Below are positions 40,811 through 52,081 of a stretch of DNA of 64,000 bases, piece after piece. Position 1 is the stretch's first letter. Every line of letters begins with the position of its first letter. The notes below the pieces were generated by a model. It made no database searches, was not told where the DNA came from, and was given only the letters and a program-made list of their open reading frames with translations. This DNA is from Lobosporangium transversale. Taxonomy: Eukaryota; Mortierellomycota; Mortierellomycetes; Mortierellales; Mortierellaceae. Both the position numbers and the translations under genes were made by a program. Where the stretch lies: the NCBI RefSeq assembly GCF_002105155.1, contig NW_019029065.1, positions 16,591 to 80,590 on the forward strand, in the 5' to 3' direction.

Positions 40811-41410
40811 ATAAGCATCCTCTCATTTACTGCCGTATCTTCCAGATATTCTTCCTTATTTTGTATTTTATTTTTTGTTTATTTTACTGCTGTATATAAT
40901 CTTACCTGATTTTGCTTTATGGTATTTCTATATAGTGTCGATTATGTTTGTAGCTTTTAAAATGGCAAAAAAGACCCAGTCAATAAAAAAGTTATGCAAA
41001 GATACTTCCGTTGTATATACGGTAACGCCTTTTATTTTCAAAACCAATCGTTGCAATACGCTTTATTTTGTCTTCATGCAATTTCTAATGAGGCAAGAGC
41101 CGGCCCTGGCTTCGCCCCGGTTTTTTTTAATGGTTGAATTATACACCGTTTTTCTGTCTGTATTACGTCTCTTTGCTTTCATTCTTTTTTTTTTTTTTTT
41201 TTTTTGCTCTAACCCTTCCCATCCTCTTTCCCTCGCAAATAAAAAAGGACCCTCGAGGATTTGTTTTGCAGAATGGCTATAAACAATACATCTATACTTT
41301 TTGCTGCTCCTATGCAGTCAGAAGTATAAAGTTGATAAATAAATACACATGTAACCTACAATTGATTTAAAGGTCGGCAATTATTTGCCCTGTTCCTTTT
41401 CTTTATTTTA

Positions 41411-41445
<35 letters not shown>

Positions 41446-43258
41446 AAGGCTGGGGGGAGGGCGGGGTAGGGGGCATTTTTAAAGCATTTAGCGTAATAAC
41501 ATGTATATAGCATATAGCACAAGGGGAGGAGGAGAGGGCGAAGAACATGTAGACTACAAACATTTTGCCAACAGACTACAAACTAGAGACTACAGCCTAC
41601 AGCCTACATGTAATGTGGATATTATTGATTTATAGAAAGTTATGCTCTCCCCATCTTTACCCTTATCCAATACAAATATGTATTAATTAAGGACGATAGT
41701 AAGTAACATACTTGAAATATATGAAATACTTGAAAAATCTGGAAAAAAAAAAAAAAAAAAAAAAAAAAGTGTCTTTTAAGCCCTTTAAAACTCTAAAAGA
41801 TCATGGCGTTATAAAGTAAACCAATAGCCATATCCTACATGGTCTCAACATCACTGGGCATAGACAAAAGTATTCATCTGGACCATATATAGAGGCATAT
41901 AGGCTTATTGATGTATACTTTTAATTAACTTAAAAAAGAGCTAAAGAAGGACACGAATGACAAAGTAGTACGAATACCCTAGTTTATCTGGCAAAAGAGT
42001 TGAATAAGCGAATGGCAGGTTAGGTTGGACAAGCTGGAACAAATGCAACTATTGAAATCTTATCCACATACTTGGTGGCAACCATCGAAACTCACACTTG
42101 TCGCTTGGACAGTGACTATATATATAAATATATTATTCGCTGGGCAGGGACGAATTAAGAGAGAGAGAGCAGCAAAGGTAGAAAATCTCTCTCTCTCTCT
42201 GCTTATCTCGCTGTCCGCCTCTTGGCTCGTCTCTTTGCCTACTTCTCGATCCATCTCTTGTCTCTTCCTTGGGGCGATTGTCTCATGGGAAACAAAGGAT
42301 CCAGACGTCTATCTACTGTGCCTATGCTCTCATTGGCCAGGGGAGGTTTTTTTAAACTTGTTAGATCAAACAGCTCTTTGCCCAATTCTTTAATGTTCAC
42401 TCCTCATACTTTCTGAGAAAATGCAAATATTCTCTAATATGCCGCTGTCGTAGAGCTGACCTATTTATACAACTCTTTGTTATTAACCCCTACTTCCCAA
42501 AGAGCCACTCTAATCGCGAACTCGGAAACAACCTCTGGCAAAAAAGCTGTTGGACCACACTGTGGCTTCAACGACGGTCTTGAGCACACCTCGTTTCATG
42601 TTAGCCTAAAGATGCTCCATCGCTCCTGTAGATACCTTGCATGCTTGGCCTCATTCTACAAGATGGGATATTCTCCTTATTTTTCACCTTGAAAGCTCAA
42701 CCTATTCAGATCGCTCTGGAGGACCAACCCTTCTGAAAGTAGAATAGAAACTGGTGATTTGTGCAGTATTTCATCAAACCAAGAATGAGTTGATCCCTCA
42801 GACTGTAGGCAGCAGCTTTCCTTTAATGTAAGCAAGCAAGCATACAAGTGGCGGAAAAGATTATATACATCCGCGTTTTTTTTTCTTCTTTTCAATCTAT
42901 ACTATACAGTGGTGCCATCTATGTTATTAATGAACTTCTATTTAATAGATTTGTTTCATTACCAATCTAGTGATTATAAAGTGAGGAATGACCCTATCAT
43001 CTAAAAAAATGAGAAAAAAAGTTGATGAGGATGTTATGGAGGATATGCTTAACTTTTAGCGTAGACAGGTTCAAATGTAATATATTTTGTTTTATTCTTT
43101 TATTATTGTCATTATTAACAAAGGAAATTACTTCCAAGTAGAAACGCTTGAGAGTGTCAGCTTTGTAACATGAAAATTGTGAAAGTGCAAAGGTAATGCA
43201 TGAGATAGGAGGAATCCCTCTTAGAATTTGAGGAACACATTTCTGTTGCAGGCTGTGA
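40811..43258 (+). other. Gene-poor stretch with simple sequence
   Basis: Holds the probable Helitron-3 3' hairpin, a T-run followed directly by an A-run (41411-41447, a perfect foldback), a G-rich tract (41448-41475), a long A-run (41742-41768) and a (CT)n run near 42187-42202. Open frames at 42025-42416 and 42677-42895 show no recognisable family and were not called. Confidence 0.45.
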
Positions 43259-45887
43259 TCATTTCTCCTCAATACAGCAATTTAAATGTACGTGTTCTAT
43301 TCTGTTCTTTTCTCCATCTGCGCGTCTCAGACAGTGCCAGTTCTCCTTCCCAATTGAGTTGCTCTCCAAGTACAGATTGGCCAAGGTCATATTTGTCTTG
43401 AGTGCCTCTGAAAGTGCCAGAGCTCCTCCATTCCCAATTGAGCTGTCATTCAAGTTCAAATTGGTCAAAGTCGTGTTTGTCTTGAGTGCCTCTGACAGTG
43501 CCAGAGCTCCTTCATTCCCAATTGAGTTGTTCTCCAAGTCCAGATTGGCCAAGGTCATATTTGTCTTGAGTGCCTCTGACAGTGCTAGAGCTCCTTCAGT
43601 CCCAATTGATTTGCCCCGCAAGAGCAAACTAGTCAATGTCGCGTTTGTCTTAAGTGTTTCTGCTAGTACCAGAATTATTTCATTCCGAATCGAACTGTAA
43701 CTCAATTTCAGAGTGGCGGATGTCGCGTTGCCTTTGAGTACCTCCGACAGTTCTTCCTCAATTAAAGTGCTCTGCAGGCCCAAGGTAGTCAATGTTGGGC
43801 TTGTTCTGAGCGCGCCTAAAAGCGCCAGGACTCCTTCCTTCTCAATCGGATTGTCTCTCAAGTCTAAAGTAGCCAAAGACCTATTAACCTTGAGTGCCTC
43901 CGAGAGTGCTAGAGCCCCTTTATCTTCAATGGAGTTGCTTTTCAAATCCAAGCTGGTCAAAGTCATGTTGGTCCTAAGTGAATTTACAAGCACTTGAAAG
44001 TCACTTGCTCCGATATTTCGAGCCTTTATCTCAAAGGTCAACTCATGATGATGTTGCGACTTTTAAGTTGGTAGCCTGGAAAGCTTGATGAGGTCTGAAG
44101 GCAATGCAATACGGACCACTTTCATAGTGTTGAGCTCTATAATACGAACAAGTCTTTCATATCTCGCAGTTGTTGAAAGCAGTTTCCTGGCAATACCTTC
44201 TTGAGGACTACCAAGGTCAAGCCGAAGAATCGATACACTCGACACTCTTAGTGCACTCTCAATTGCTTCAAGGTCAGTCTTGGTCCAATCCCAGTTGAGT
44301 GTGATGTCCAACTCGTAAATATGTTTTGCTTTGGTCAAAGCATCAAAGAATTCTGCTGCTCTAATTCTGGATCCCAACTCAACGGTCACTTTACCAAGTT
44401 GTGAGTCATACTTGCCACCGTTCATCTCCACAGCGCCTTCAAATGCTTTTTGTTCTTTCTCTTTATACGTTGAGCGGTAGTGGTCGACACAAACCCATTT
44501 GACATGCCCCCCTTCGGTCGTAGTCCTGTACAAGTTGCCAAGCTTACCATCTTCATCGTTGATTTGAAGGAATTTGCTCAGTCCTCGGAGATCTGCTCCT
44601 TCAAGTGCCTCATAGTCCTCGATTGTGTTGATGCTGTTCAAGGCCGGGTACTCAACAGATAGCGCTTTCATATAGTTGAGTGAATGATCGATACCGGCTT
44701 TGAGATCCGGGACTGACCCAAGCGAGGCAGCCAAGGGCATTCCCATACTGAGGCACTGTAAAAGGATGGTCATGTATTTTCCATACTTTTGGAAAAACTC
44801 TGTGCTCTCCCGGATCTCATATCCCTCATGTCTGGCAAGATGGATCTGGTCGTGACAGCTCTTAGCTGCGTTTACGGCGTGGATGCCGTGTTCGCATAAG
44901 AAATGAAGTCGGACCTTATTTCTCAAGATATTCATTGGGTCCCACTTGGTACGATCGATAGGCAAAATGATAAACAGCCGAGGGATTGGGTACTCGTGCA
45001 GCTCAAAGGACTGGATAAGGATAGCTTCAACTTTCTGCTGAAGGATGGCAAGTCTGTCGAGTACTTGCTGTTGTAAATTAAGAGTCTCCTTCTGCATTTC
45101 AAGCATCTTGTCGTCCTTCTCCTTGGCCTCCAATTGCAGCTGACGCATCTCCAACTGCACTTTTACCACCTCATCGCTCTTCTCCCTCGCCTCCAACTGC
45201 AGTTTTAGCACCTCATCGTTCTTCTCCTTCGCCTCCAACTGCAGTTTAAGCATCTCTGACTGCAGTTTAATCACCTCATTATCTCTATTTTTGGCCTCCA
45301 GTAGCAGGCCTTTAATCTCTTCAAGGTGAGAGTTGAAATCTTCGTTATTACGAATGGTAAGAAATGAGTTTGAAGGTTGGGCTATATTTGATAATGACCA
45401 AAGAAGGTCCTGAAAGTCCAGGTTCTTCGATTGTTTCAATGTTGGCAAGCGGATGATGGCGTTGCTACTGCTGCTGCTGCTGCTTTCACAGTTGCAGACG
45501 CAGTTGCAGGACTGCGGTGCCCCTGCAATGACGTCCAAGATCCTGTCAGGATAGAATGCAATACGTGGTGGTTCGATCCTATTAAAACATAAACAACAAA
45601 GATATGTCAAAATGAATTGGATTGTCATTTTTCTTCCCAGAGTAATAATTAATAGGGCACCATGATAAAACAATATACCTATTGCCATTATCGTCTAAAA
45701 GGAAAGGAATGGGGTGCCCATCCAACTTGAAGCGTAGTGCATCTGGAAACACGTCTCGAATGTCTTGCAAACTCACAAAGCACGACGAGTTATCATTGCT
45801 TGCGGAGGTGTTTACAGTCCTAACACAGACTTCTTCGATGATGTCGCTATTAGTCTTTTGGAATTGCTGGTATTGAGGTTTTGTCAT
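43259..45887 (-). pseudogene. Coiled-coil / LRR (RNase-inhibitor-like) protein, broken
   Basis: Exon 1 (45887-45679) and exon 2 (from 45578) join in frame across a 100-base intron (GTATAT...TTTTAATAG), giving RFKLDGHPIPFLLDDNG then RIEPPRIAFYP. Next come a Ser run, a coiled coil of about 11-residue repeats (KLQLEAKEKNDEV), a central domain (RLFIILPIDRTKWDP ... FLCEHG) and about eight leucine-rich repeats of the GALALSEALKTN type. The architecture resembles NLR-like or signalling proteins common in Mortierella-type fungi. A single TAA at 44063-44065 splits the frame before the LRRs, and the last repeat is frameshifted near 43330. Either it is a recent pseudogene or the stop is an assembly error. 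Confidence 0.75.
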
Positions 45888-46066
45888 CTCGGTGATGATT
45901 GGAAGGATGATGGGGATGATGACAAGATGAAAGGTTTTCTCATTTCTCTACTTGAGTACCAGATGCAACGGTCGATTTTTTTTTTTTTTTTTTTTTTTTT
46001 GCTTCGCCATTTGGTGTTACAAATAAGATGGCTGTACTTTCTCCCAAGAAAGCGTATCATTATATG

Positions 46067-46525
46067 CAGTGACTCGTACTGATGTACTTTGCAAACGTAC
46101 TGAAGTTTTTTTTCAGTAAATTTTTACTTATTATTTACTGATTTTTTACTTATTATTTACTTAAACAAAAGTAAATTTTGAGTAAAACAAAAGTAAATTT
46201 TGAGTAAAACAAAAGTAAATTTTGAGTAAAACAAAAGTAAGTACTTACTGAAATTTACCGAAAATATACTTTTTACTTACTTTTGTTTTACTGATATTTA
46301 CTTGAAATATACTTTTGTTTTACTGAAATTTACTGAAAATTTACTTTTGTTTTACTCAAAATTTACTTTTGTTTTACTCAAAATTTACTTTTGTTTTACT
46401 CAAAATTTACTTTTTTTTTACTTTTGTTTAAGTAAATAATAAGTAAAAAACCAGTAAATAATAAGTAAAAATTTACTGAAAAAAAACTTCAGTACGTATG
46501 CAAAGTACATCAGTACGAGTCACTG
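46067..46525. mobile_element. hAT-like foldback MITE with internal iterated repeats
   Basis: Ends are CAGTGACTCGTACTGATGTA in inverted orientation, with a perfect 8-bp duplication ATTATATG at 46059-46066 and 46526-46533. An 8-bp duplication and CAGTG ends fit the hAT superfamily. Almost all of the element is palindromic. The left half carries four AGTAAATTTTGAGTAAAAC-type units and the right half four units in reverse. No coding sequence. Confidence 0.88.
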
Positions 46526-46800
46526 ATTATATGACATCTTCCTTGTGGTACGTCTTAAGGTGACACCAACAGCATTGTCCTCGATTCATGTCTACATTTG
46601 TAAACTTCACTTGATATCTCTCTTATGTCTCCCAAAGAGCTAGCTAGTCTGCGCCAAAGGAAAAAAAAAAAAAAAAAAAAAAAAAAAATGTTCATCTGTT
46701 TTTCTGTTGTTATTTTATTTATTTTTTTTACGATCCGAGCGGGCTTCCCTTTTAGACAAATCTACCCTTTTTTGTTGCATGAACATACTTCATTGGTTTT

Positions 46801-46895
46801 TTATCCCTAATCCTGAATTCGAAAATAAGATTTTTTGCGATCAAAAATGGCCGCAATTTGGGTACTTTTTACATGTGTTTTGTACGCAAAATATT
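46801..46895 (+). repeat. Dispersed repeat G, copy 2
   Basis: Partner of 39081-39186. Shared core GAAAATAAGATTTTTTGCG and TTTTGTACGCAAAATATTAT. The flanking 46534-47396 holds A- and T-runs and no supported gene. Confidence 0.7.
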
Positions 46896-47396
46896 ATAGC
46901 TTATTTTTCTCAATGCAATTCTGCTTTGCTTTCAAGCAAAGAGGAACCCTACATGTAGCGCATATCCATTCTGATCGTGAGGTGGACTTCATGCCCTCCT
47001 TAATACCCTTAACCCTGCAGTTTTCGCATGCCATCCTACTCTTAACATCTCTTCCTTCACTTTCTTTGGTTCTTATCGGGAAACGAAGCTCTGGTAGATG
47101 TCGACGAGGGATTGGAGGAGAGTTTTTAGTAATGTATGGACCTTTTGATACCTTGAAAGTAGCCTCCGGGGACTCATCAATTTCTAGATTTCTCTTTGAA
47201 TTTCTTTGCTCGATGACAACTCAGAACTTAGATAACGATAAAAGTTGATTTACAAGATTCAGGCGAAATTGGCGATATCCATCTTTTTTTTTTTTTTTTT
47301 TTTTTTATCTGTTCCTGGTACACCATAGTATGTATGAATTGGCGATACTTGTATCTAATAGCCACAAGAAGCGCGGCATCCAAGAACGGCTGTACC

Positions 47397-47624
47397 TCAT
47401 CTGCACACTATAGTATTGGCGAAGTTGATCTGCGATATCAACCCACCCGAAGTGATAAATTGTGAAAGCAAAATCGAGTTTCCATCGTGATTGCGGGCGA
47501 TGCTAAAATCCATTCCCTCATCAAACAATGTGAGTTCATCTTCAAAGTATGAGAGGCATAAATTCTTGAAGTCATCAAGTTGGGATTGATACCCTTCATC
47601 ATTAACAATGTATTGCAGATCCAT
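47397..47624 (-). CDS. Hypothetical small protein (75 residues)
   Basis: An ATG frame starting MDLQYIVNDEGYQSQLDDF, acidic, with no recognised family. There is a CT-rich promoter-like region upstream (47640-47720). It is protein-like in composition but may be a fragment; a donor-like GGTGGGTTG near its end makes splicing possible. Confidence 0.3.
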   Translation of the reverse strand: MDLQYIVNDEGYQSQLDDFKNLCLSYFEDELTLFDEGMDFSIARNHDGNSILLSQFITSGGLISQINFANTIVCR

Positions 47625-48002
47625 CGTATACTAGATAGAAGTTGAAGGGGAAGAGCACGAAGGCCTAGTGGTATGAAAGAATAGAAAAGTGGTACTTTTA
47701 TTGCTTTTCTCTCTCAGTATGACGCCAAATGCCTCTAAAAGGTATGAAGGCATAGTTTCAATTGAAATGAACCATTCTCATCCTTGAATGAATGAATGAA
47801 TGAAAATAATAAGTTCATAGGTTGGTCACCGCATTAGAATGTGCATGCCGAATGAATCATCATAATGAAATGCAATTCTCAATGCACTCTCGTGATGCCA
47901 GAGATCAAGTTCTTTTAGAAGATACTCAATAACGAATGATAAAAGGTTCGATTATCTTATATTAATATCTAGTTACTCTCATGAAACACAAGGAAAAAAG
48001 TA

Positions 48003-50484
48003 CTATTGATTCATTGTTTGATAACACTTTTCCATATCGCCGTATTCCATATCGTCGTCCTCATCATCCTTCTCATCCGTATCACCCTCATCAGCTTCCA
48101 TCGCGTCGCCTATAGCTATATTTCCATTTGCTGCCTCATGTGGACGTCTGACTGAAGCAGTAAATGTTTGAAGGTGCTTTGTTTCTTTCAGCTTGATAAG
48201 GCCTCTTGTGGAGAGATTTTCCACAGGGCTTGCGTTAGCGGTTTGCGGGTGAGATTTTGAAGGATTTTCTTTATCATAGAGGCTCAGATTATCGAACTCC
48301 TTGAGGGTTGCGAGGATTTCATTGATATCACCGCTTGGAGGTTTTACGGCATGTTTGGTGCCTGCGTAAGAAACATCAAACGCATTTCCCATCTGCTCTC
48401 CAACTTGTCCGAGAGAGTGGATGTTGACCGACAGCGACCCATCTAGCACGTCCCAATTTGCAGCCCTTGCTCTTGCCTGGTGCATCTTTTTGATGAGCAG
48501 GTTATTATGCTCTTGATAAAGATCAGTAGGTATCCAGCGGTTTTCTTGGCCTGTAGTATTTACCAACCATGAGGACATGTCAGCTTTTACTGTCTGATCG
48601 GTCCAGGCGCATTTGAGACCGCGCTGTAATCGCAAAAGTTCATACGCATAGTTCTTTGTACCCCCAACCTGACAAAAAATAGTGACCCATACTAACATCT
48701 CATGTATGCGCCCAGTGTCTCCAGCCTTGATAGCAGATGATAGCTCTATATATATAAGCATATCCCTTATGAATAGAGCAGCGTTCATAGATACGGTCCC
48801 ATTGAGCTGCTCCAGTTCGCTTAGCTCCATAAGCTTGTCCAGAACAATGTCTATACGCTGCTCGAGTTTTTCTTGCAGAATATAGTCGAGCATGCCCTGT
48901 ACGCCTGCTTCTAGGTCATCGCTGAAAAATATTTAGACAGTAGTTATCAGAAGCTAAGATAAGTGAGAATAAGATGTGGGTCCACACACCACATCCATGG
49001 GGTATTTATTCATTTTCTGGTAGAGAGACTCGTACCAAGTAACTACATATCTATCTAGAAGCGACATGGGATTATTCAGGAACCATGTCGGTGTTTTGTC
49101 GCGTCTCTAGTGACGCGTTATTATTATTATACTTTTCTTAGCGTATTAATTTTAGGAATTCCCCTAGTATGTTCCTAGTGTGTTTTTAGTATTTTTCTTA
49201 ATCTTATAGCTGGGCCGTTATTATCTTGTATATTGAAATATACAACAATCGCATCCTAGGTCAAGCCCCCACGCGCGGATTACCATGGCATCAAACGTAT
49301 GTTGAAGAAGTTCATTTGTTGCGTAGAAATCAGGCCCATCAAGGGTGACACGATTCCTCCCTAGCATTGATGCATAGAAAGCTAGTGATCCTGGCACTCC
49401 TATGTCACCATAGTGGGTACGTAAAATCGTTGTAGCAAGCATCATCTGCAGATGAAAAAGCTCTATCACAGGAATCGCCCAATCAAATCTCTCGTAGGAC
49501 GAAATGTCATCGCACCGTTGCTTCTGCAGTGAATGGATTCTGCTCACCGTAAGCTGATCACCGGAAATCAGGACCCTTTTCCCATTGAACCAATCAGAGC
49601 AAATTTAGGTGTACCTTTCATCACAGTCTCCAGAACATCCCTATTTGCATCAAACGGTTATAGATCCTCAACGCAAAGAAGCCGAGCAGGATTGGTATCT
49701 CGTTCTTCTTCTGCAGTCTCCTTTGAGATAATAACCGTTGCTGCGGTTCCACTCTCAAATAAGTCGCGGTTGTCGAGCCGTTGATCATGCTTACGACAGG
49801 CCATATTGATGTTGTCAAAGACAACGTGAAAGGATTCGGCCTTGACTTTACCTTGGACGCCTTTGAGAGTGTCTTCGGACAATGAACCCATAGCCTTGAG
49901 GATCGATTGATGAGAGATCGACATCCCCGCCTTCGATAATAGCGTGATGAGTTTCCGTGACGCGCCCTGATGGAACAGAATAGCCCAAGCATCATTTGAA
50001 AGTAATTACAGTTGCGATTGCGGAGAAACGCAAAGATGCTGACAACTACAGGCACGACTTTCGATGGGTCCCTCGAACATGTATCATTTGCATGCGCAAT
50101 ACCCGACAAGAATGCGCAAAGAACAGGAGCTTTGGCCTTGAAAATCCTGTCAATAGACTCGAGCTCAAACTTTTCAGTCTTCTCCAGTGTGATATCGCTT
50201 GCCGGGAATCGCAAGGCTTTAATTGGGATGCCTGTTGCAGCTCGTCTTTGACATAGCTGAGGACAAAATTGGTGGCGGCACGAACTTCTCTCTTGGTGTT
50301 GGGAATCTGTCATCTGACCCCAGAGAGCGATAGTTTCAGCAGGTCCTTCACTGTCGTTATAGTAACGAACTCTCGTTTTGACAACATTATCTTCCGATGA
50401 GAAACACGCTTGCAAAAAGGTCTTGAGCGATAGTCTTTGTCTTTTCATTTCATCAAAGACTCGCCTCAATTGAGTATCAGACAT
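48003..50484 (-). pseudogene. DUF6589-family protein, disrupted by a solo LTR
   Basis: Segments in order on the minus strand: 50484 to about 49990 (from MSDTQLRRVFDEMK), about 49924-49658, about 49547-49247, and 48922-48003. Motifs such as YERFDWAIPVIELFHLQ, ILRTHYG, LLQHTFDAM, ALFIRDMLIYIELSSAI, GGTKNYAYELLRL and WIPTDLYQEHNN match the fungal DUF6589 family, whose function is not established. The C-terminus is acidic. Frames change near 49950 and near 49600, and an LTR with an ATCGC duplication sits inside the gene at 48923-49247. Removing the LTR and one duplication restores reading across that point, so the other breaks are independent damage. Confidence 0.75.
48923..49247 (-). mobile_element. 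Solo LTR, family L, copy 2, inside the DUF6589 gene
   Basis: A 325-base TG...CA sequence nearly identical to 22998-23313, apart from about 9 extra bases near its 3' end (TTATTATCTTG region). A perfect 5-bp duplication ATCGC flanks it (48918-48922 and 49248-49252). High identity between the copies suggests recent activity of the parent element, which is absent from this window. Confidence 0.92.
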
Positions 50485-50985
50485 TTTGTATATATATATT
50501 TATATTGTATATTTATTTTTTAAGGAGGTAGTGGTAATCGGGTGATTAAATGAGATTGTGAAATGAGAGCAAGAAAAACAGTAGCATGCTTCACACGTAG
50601 GCTATTTTCCCGTGACCTGTAGGACTTTGCTTGAACAAAAAAAAAAAAAAAAAAGCTATCCCGTGTGGTGTAAATGACTTAGAAAAAAAAAGAGCCTTTC
50701 CTAGCGGTGTGTTTGACTTGGAGACCTCCAGCCAAGTTTGGTCCCAGAAGTATCTGTAAGCAAGCCACATTTGCCTTTCAGCACGTGCATGTGCACATGA
50801 AGTTCGTCCTCAGGCTAGTGACGAGCGTTAGTGCAATGCACATAAGCCACACAGGCTGGCGACGAGCCTTTTTTTTTTTTTTTTTTTTTCACCTAATTAA
50901 CATCCTTTAACACTTTTGCCCCATTCCAAACTTCTCCTATTTTCTGTCTTCTGTCTATCTTTGTTTTAAACAGTTTGACATCACA

Positions 50986-51544
50986 ATGCCATCACCTCCA
51001 ACTGAATCGTATGAAAAGAAAGAAGGAGCGAATGAAGTGTCTTCAAGCACCAATGAGCCTAAAAGCCTCGAGCCAACCGAGCTAAAGATTTTTTGTATTG
51101 TTGATGGAGAAGCAACATCTTTTCTTGTAAAGATTCTTTCCAATAGTTCAGTAGATGAACTCAAGCAAGCTATCTATTCGCCTGCCAGGTTTGGTAATAT
51201 CCCGCCAGAGAAACTGACCCTCTACAAGGTCTCCATCCCTGACGAAGGCAAGACCGTCGTCGAGTCAGAAATCGAGTCAAAAGAGGCTCTTACAGTCGCA
51301 TCAAGGGAGCTTGGGGACATATTCAACTCTGAACTTCCAAAGGAAACTATCCATGTTCTTGTCAAGCCACCACAGAAAGGTATGTATTTGGCTCTTGATG
51401 GACTGATTGTTGATATTTTCAGCCGATGGAGCTTATTTTCTGTCTCACCATGGTTATGTAATACCCCCAAAGCCATCCTTCCTCCACCTTGGATTGTCAC
51501 AAGTTATCCGCAGTTGCGCGCCACCAAAACATTTCCTGCACTAA
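50986..51544 (+). CDS. Crinkler (CRN) N-terminal domain protein, two exons
   Basis: Exons 50986-51379 and 51423-51544 (GTATGT...TTTTCAG, 43-base intron) give 171 residues. The CRN pattern is clear: KIFCIVDGEATSFLVKI, PPEKLTLYKVSIPDEG, LGDIFNSELPKETIHVLVKPP, preceded by an acidic, Ser/Glu-rich leader. The short C-terminal extension matches no known CRN effector domain. It is transcribed divergently from the DUF6589 gene with about 500 bases between their starts; a T-run and pyrimidine-rich leader lie just upstream. Confidence 0.7.
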
Positions 51545-52081
51545 AATTGGTGGCAATTACAACTGCGCAGCACAACAATCCACTTTTGTATAATTTCAAC
51601 TGATCTCATCAATGCCTCTTTTTAACCTTTTATAAACCACACTACTCTTCTTTCCCACTCATACCTAAGATATCAGCTTTTTCTTTTATTGTGACTCTTT
51701 ATTGTTATATTATTATTATTTGTCTTATTCCCGTGGCATGGTAGTAACATGATCATTGATGCAATTGTTGACATATTCATGTCCAGGTTCAGCACTTTAA
51801 ATCATATTTCTGTTGCAGCTGCTTTGATCAGACATTGATATGTACTTCTCTTATATCTGACTAACGTGCTTATTTTCCATTCTTTCTCACTGTGATGACG
51901 CGCATGGCATGTGGCAAAATTAGCTTCTCAAGGTATGTACTTCGACTAAACTCTATTTATCCGGTGGGTAGACCTCTAATAAAAAGGGAACTCTACCCAC
52001 CATCAGCATGGTCCATGCAACTGCTGCCTCTTCGTCCTCTTGCAGGCCTTCTTGCTGTTACAACTTTTATTTTTATTTGAT
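51545..52081 (+). other. No gene; contains a perfect 10-bp-stem inverted repeat
   Basis: GGTGGGTAGA (51963-51972) and TCTACCCACC (51992-52001) form a strong hairpin with a 19-base loop. The remainder is AT-rich and ends at the truncated gypsy-2 integrase. Confidence 0.5.

Larger units (their letters stand above)
39266..41125 (+). mobile_element. Helitron-3, internally deleted
   Basis: Contains zinc-knuckle exons, a Rep N-terminal piece fused to the last helicase residues, and a 3' hairpin region (GAGGCAAGAGC, then CCGGCCCTGGCTTCGCCCCGG at about 41101-41121). A possible 5' terminus TCTATTAATTAAAG at 39266 is close to those of Helitrons 1 and 2, but leaves only 24 bases before the first ATG. 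No TAGTAC target or empty site is available, so both borders are tentative. Confidence 0.6.

Noticed and set aside
42025-42416. Plus-strand frames of about 120 and 64 codons
   Set aside because: No family resemblance, simple-sequence content and no consistent splice or codon pattern.
46067-46525. Tandem satellite
   Set aside because: The inverted symmetry, CAGTG ends and 8-bp target duplication identify a foldback transposon instead.
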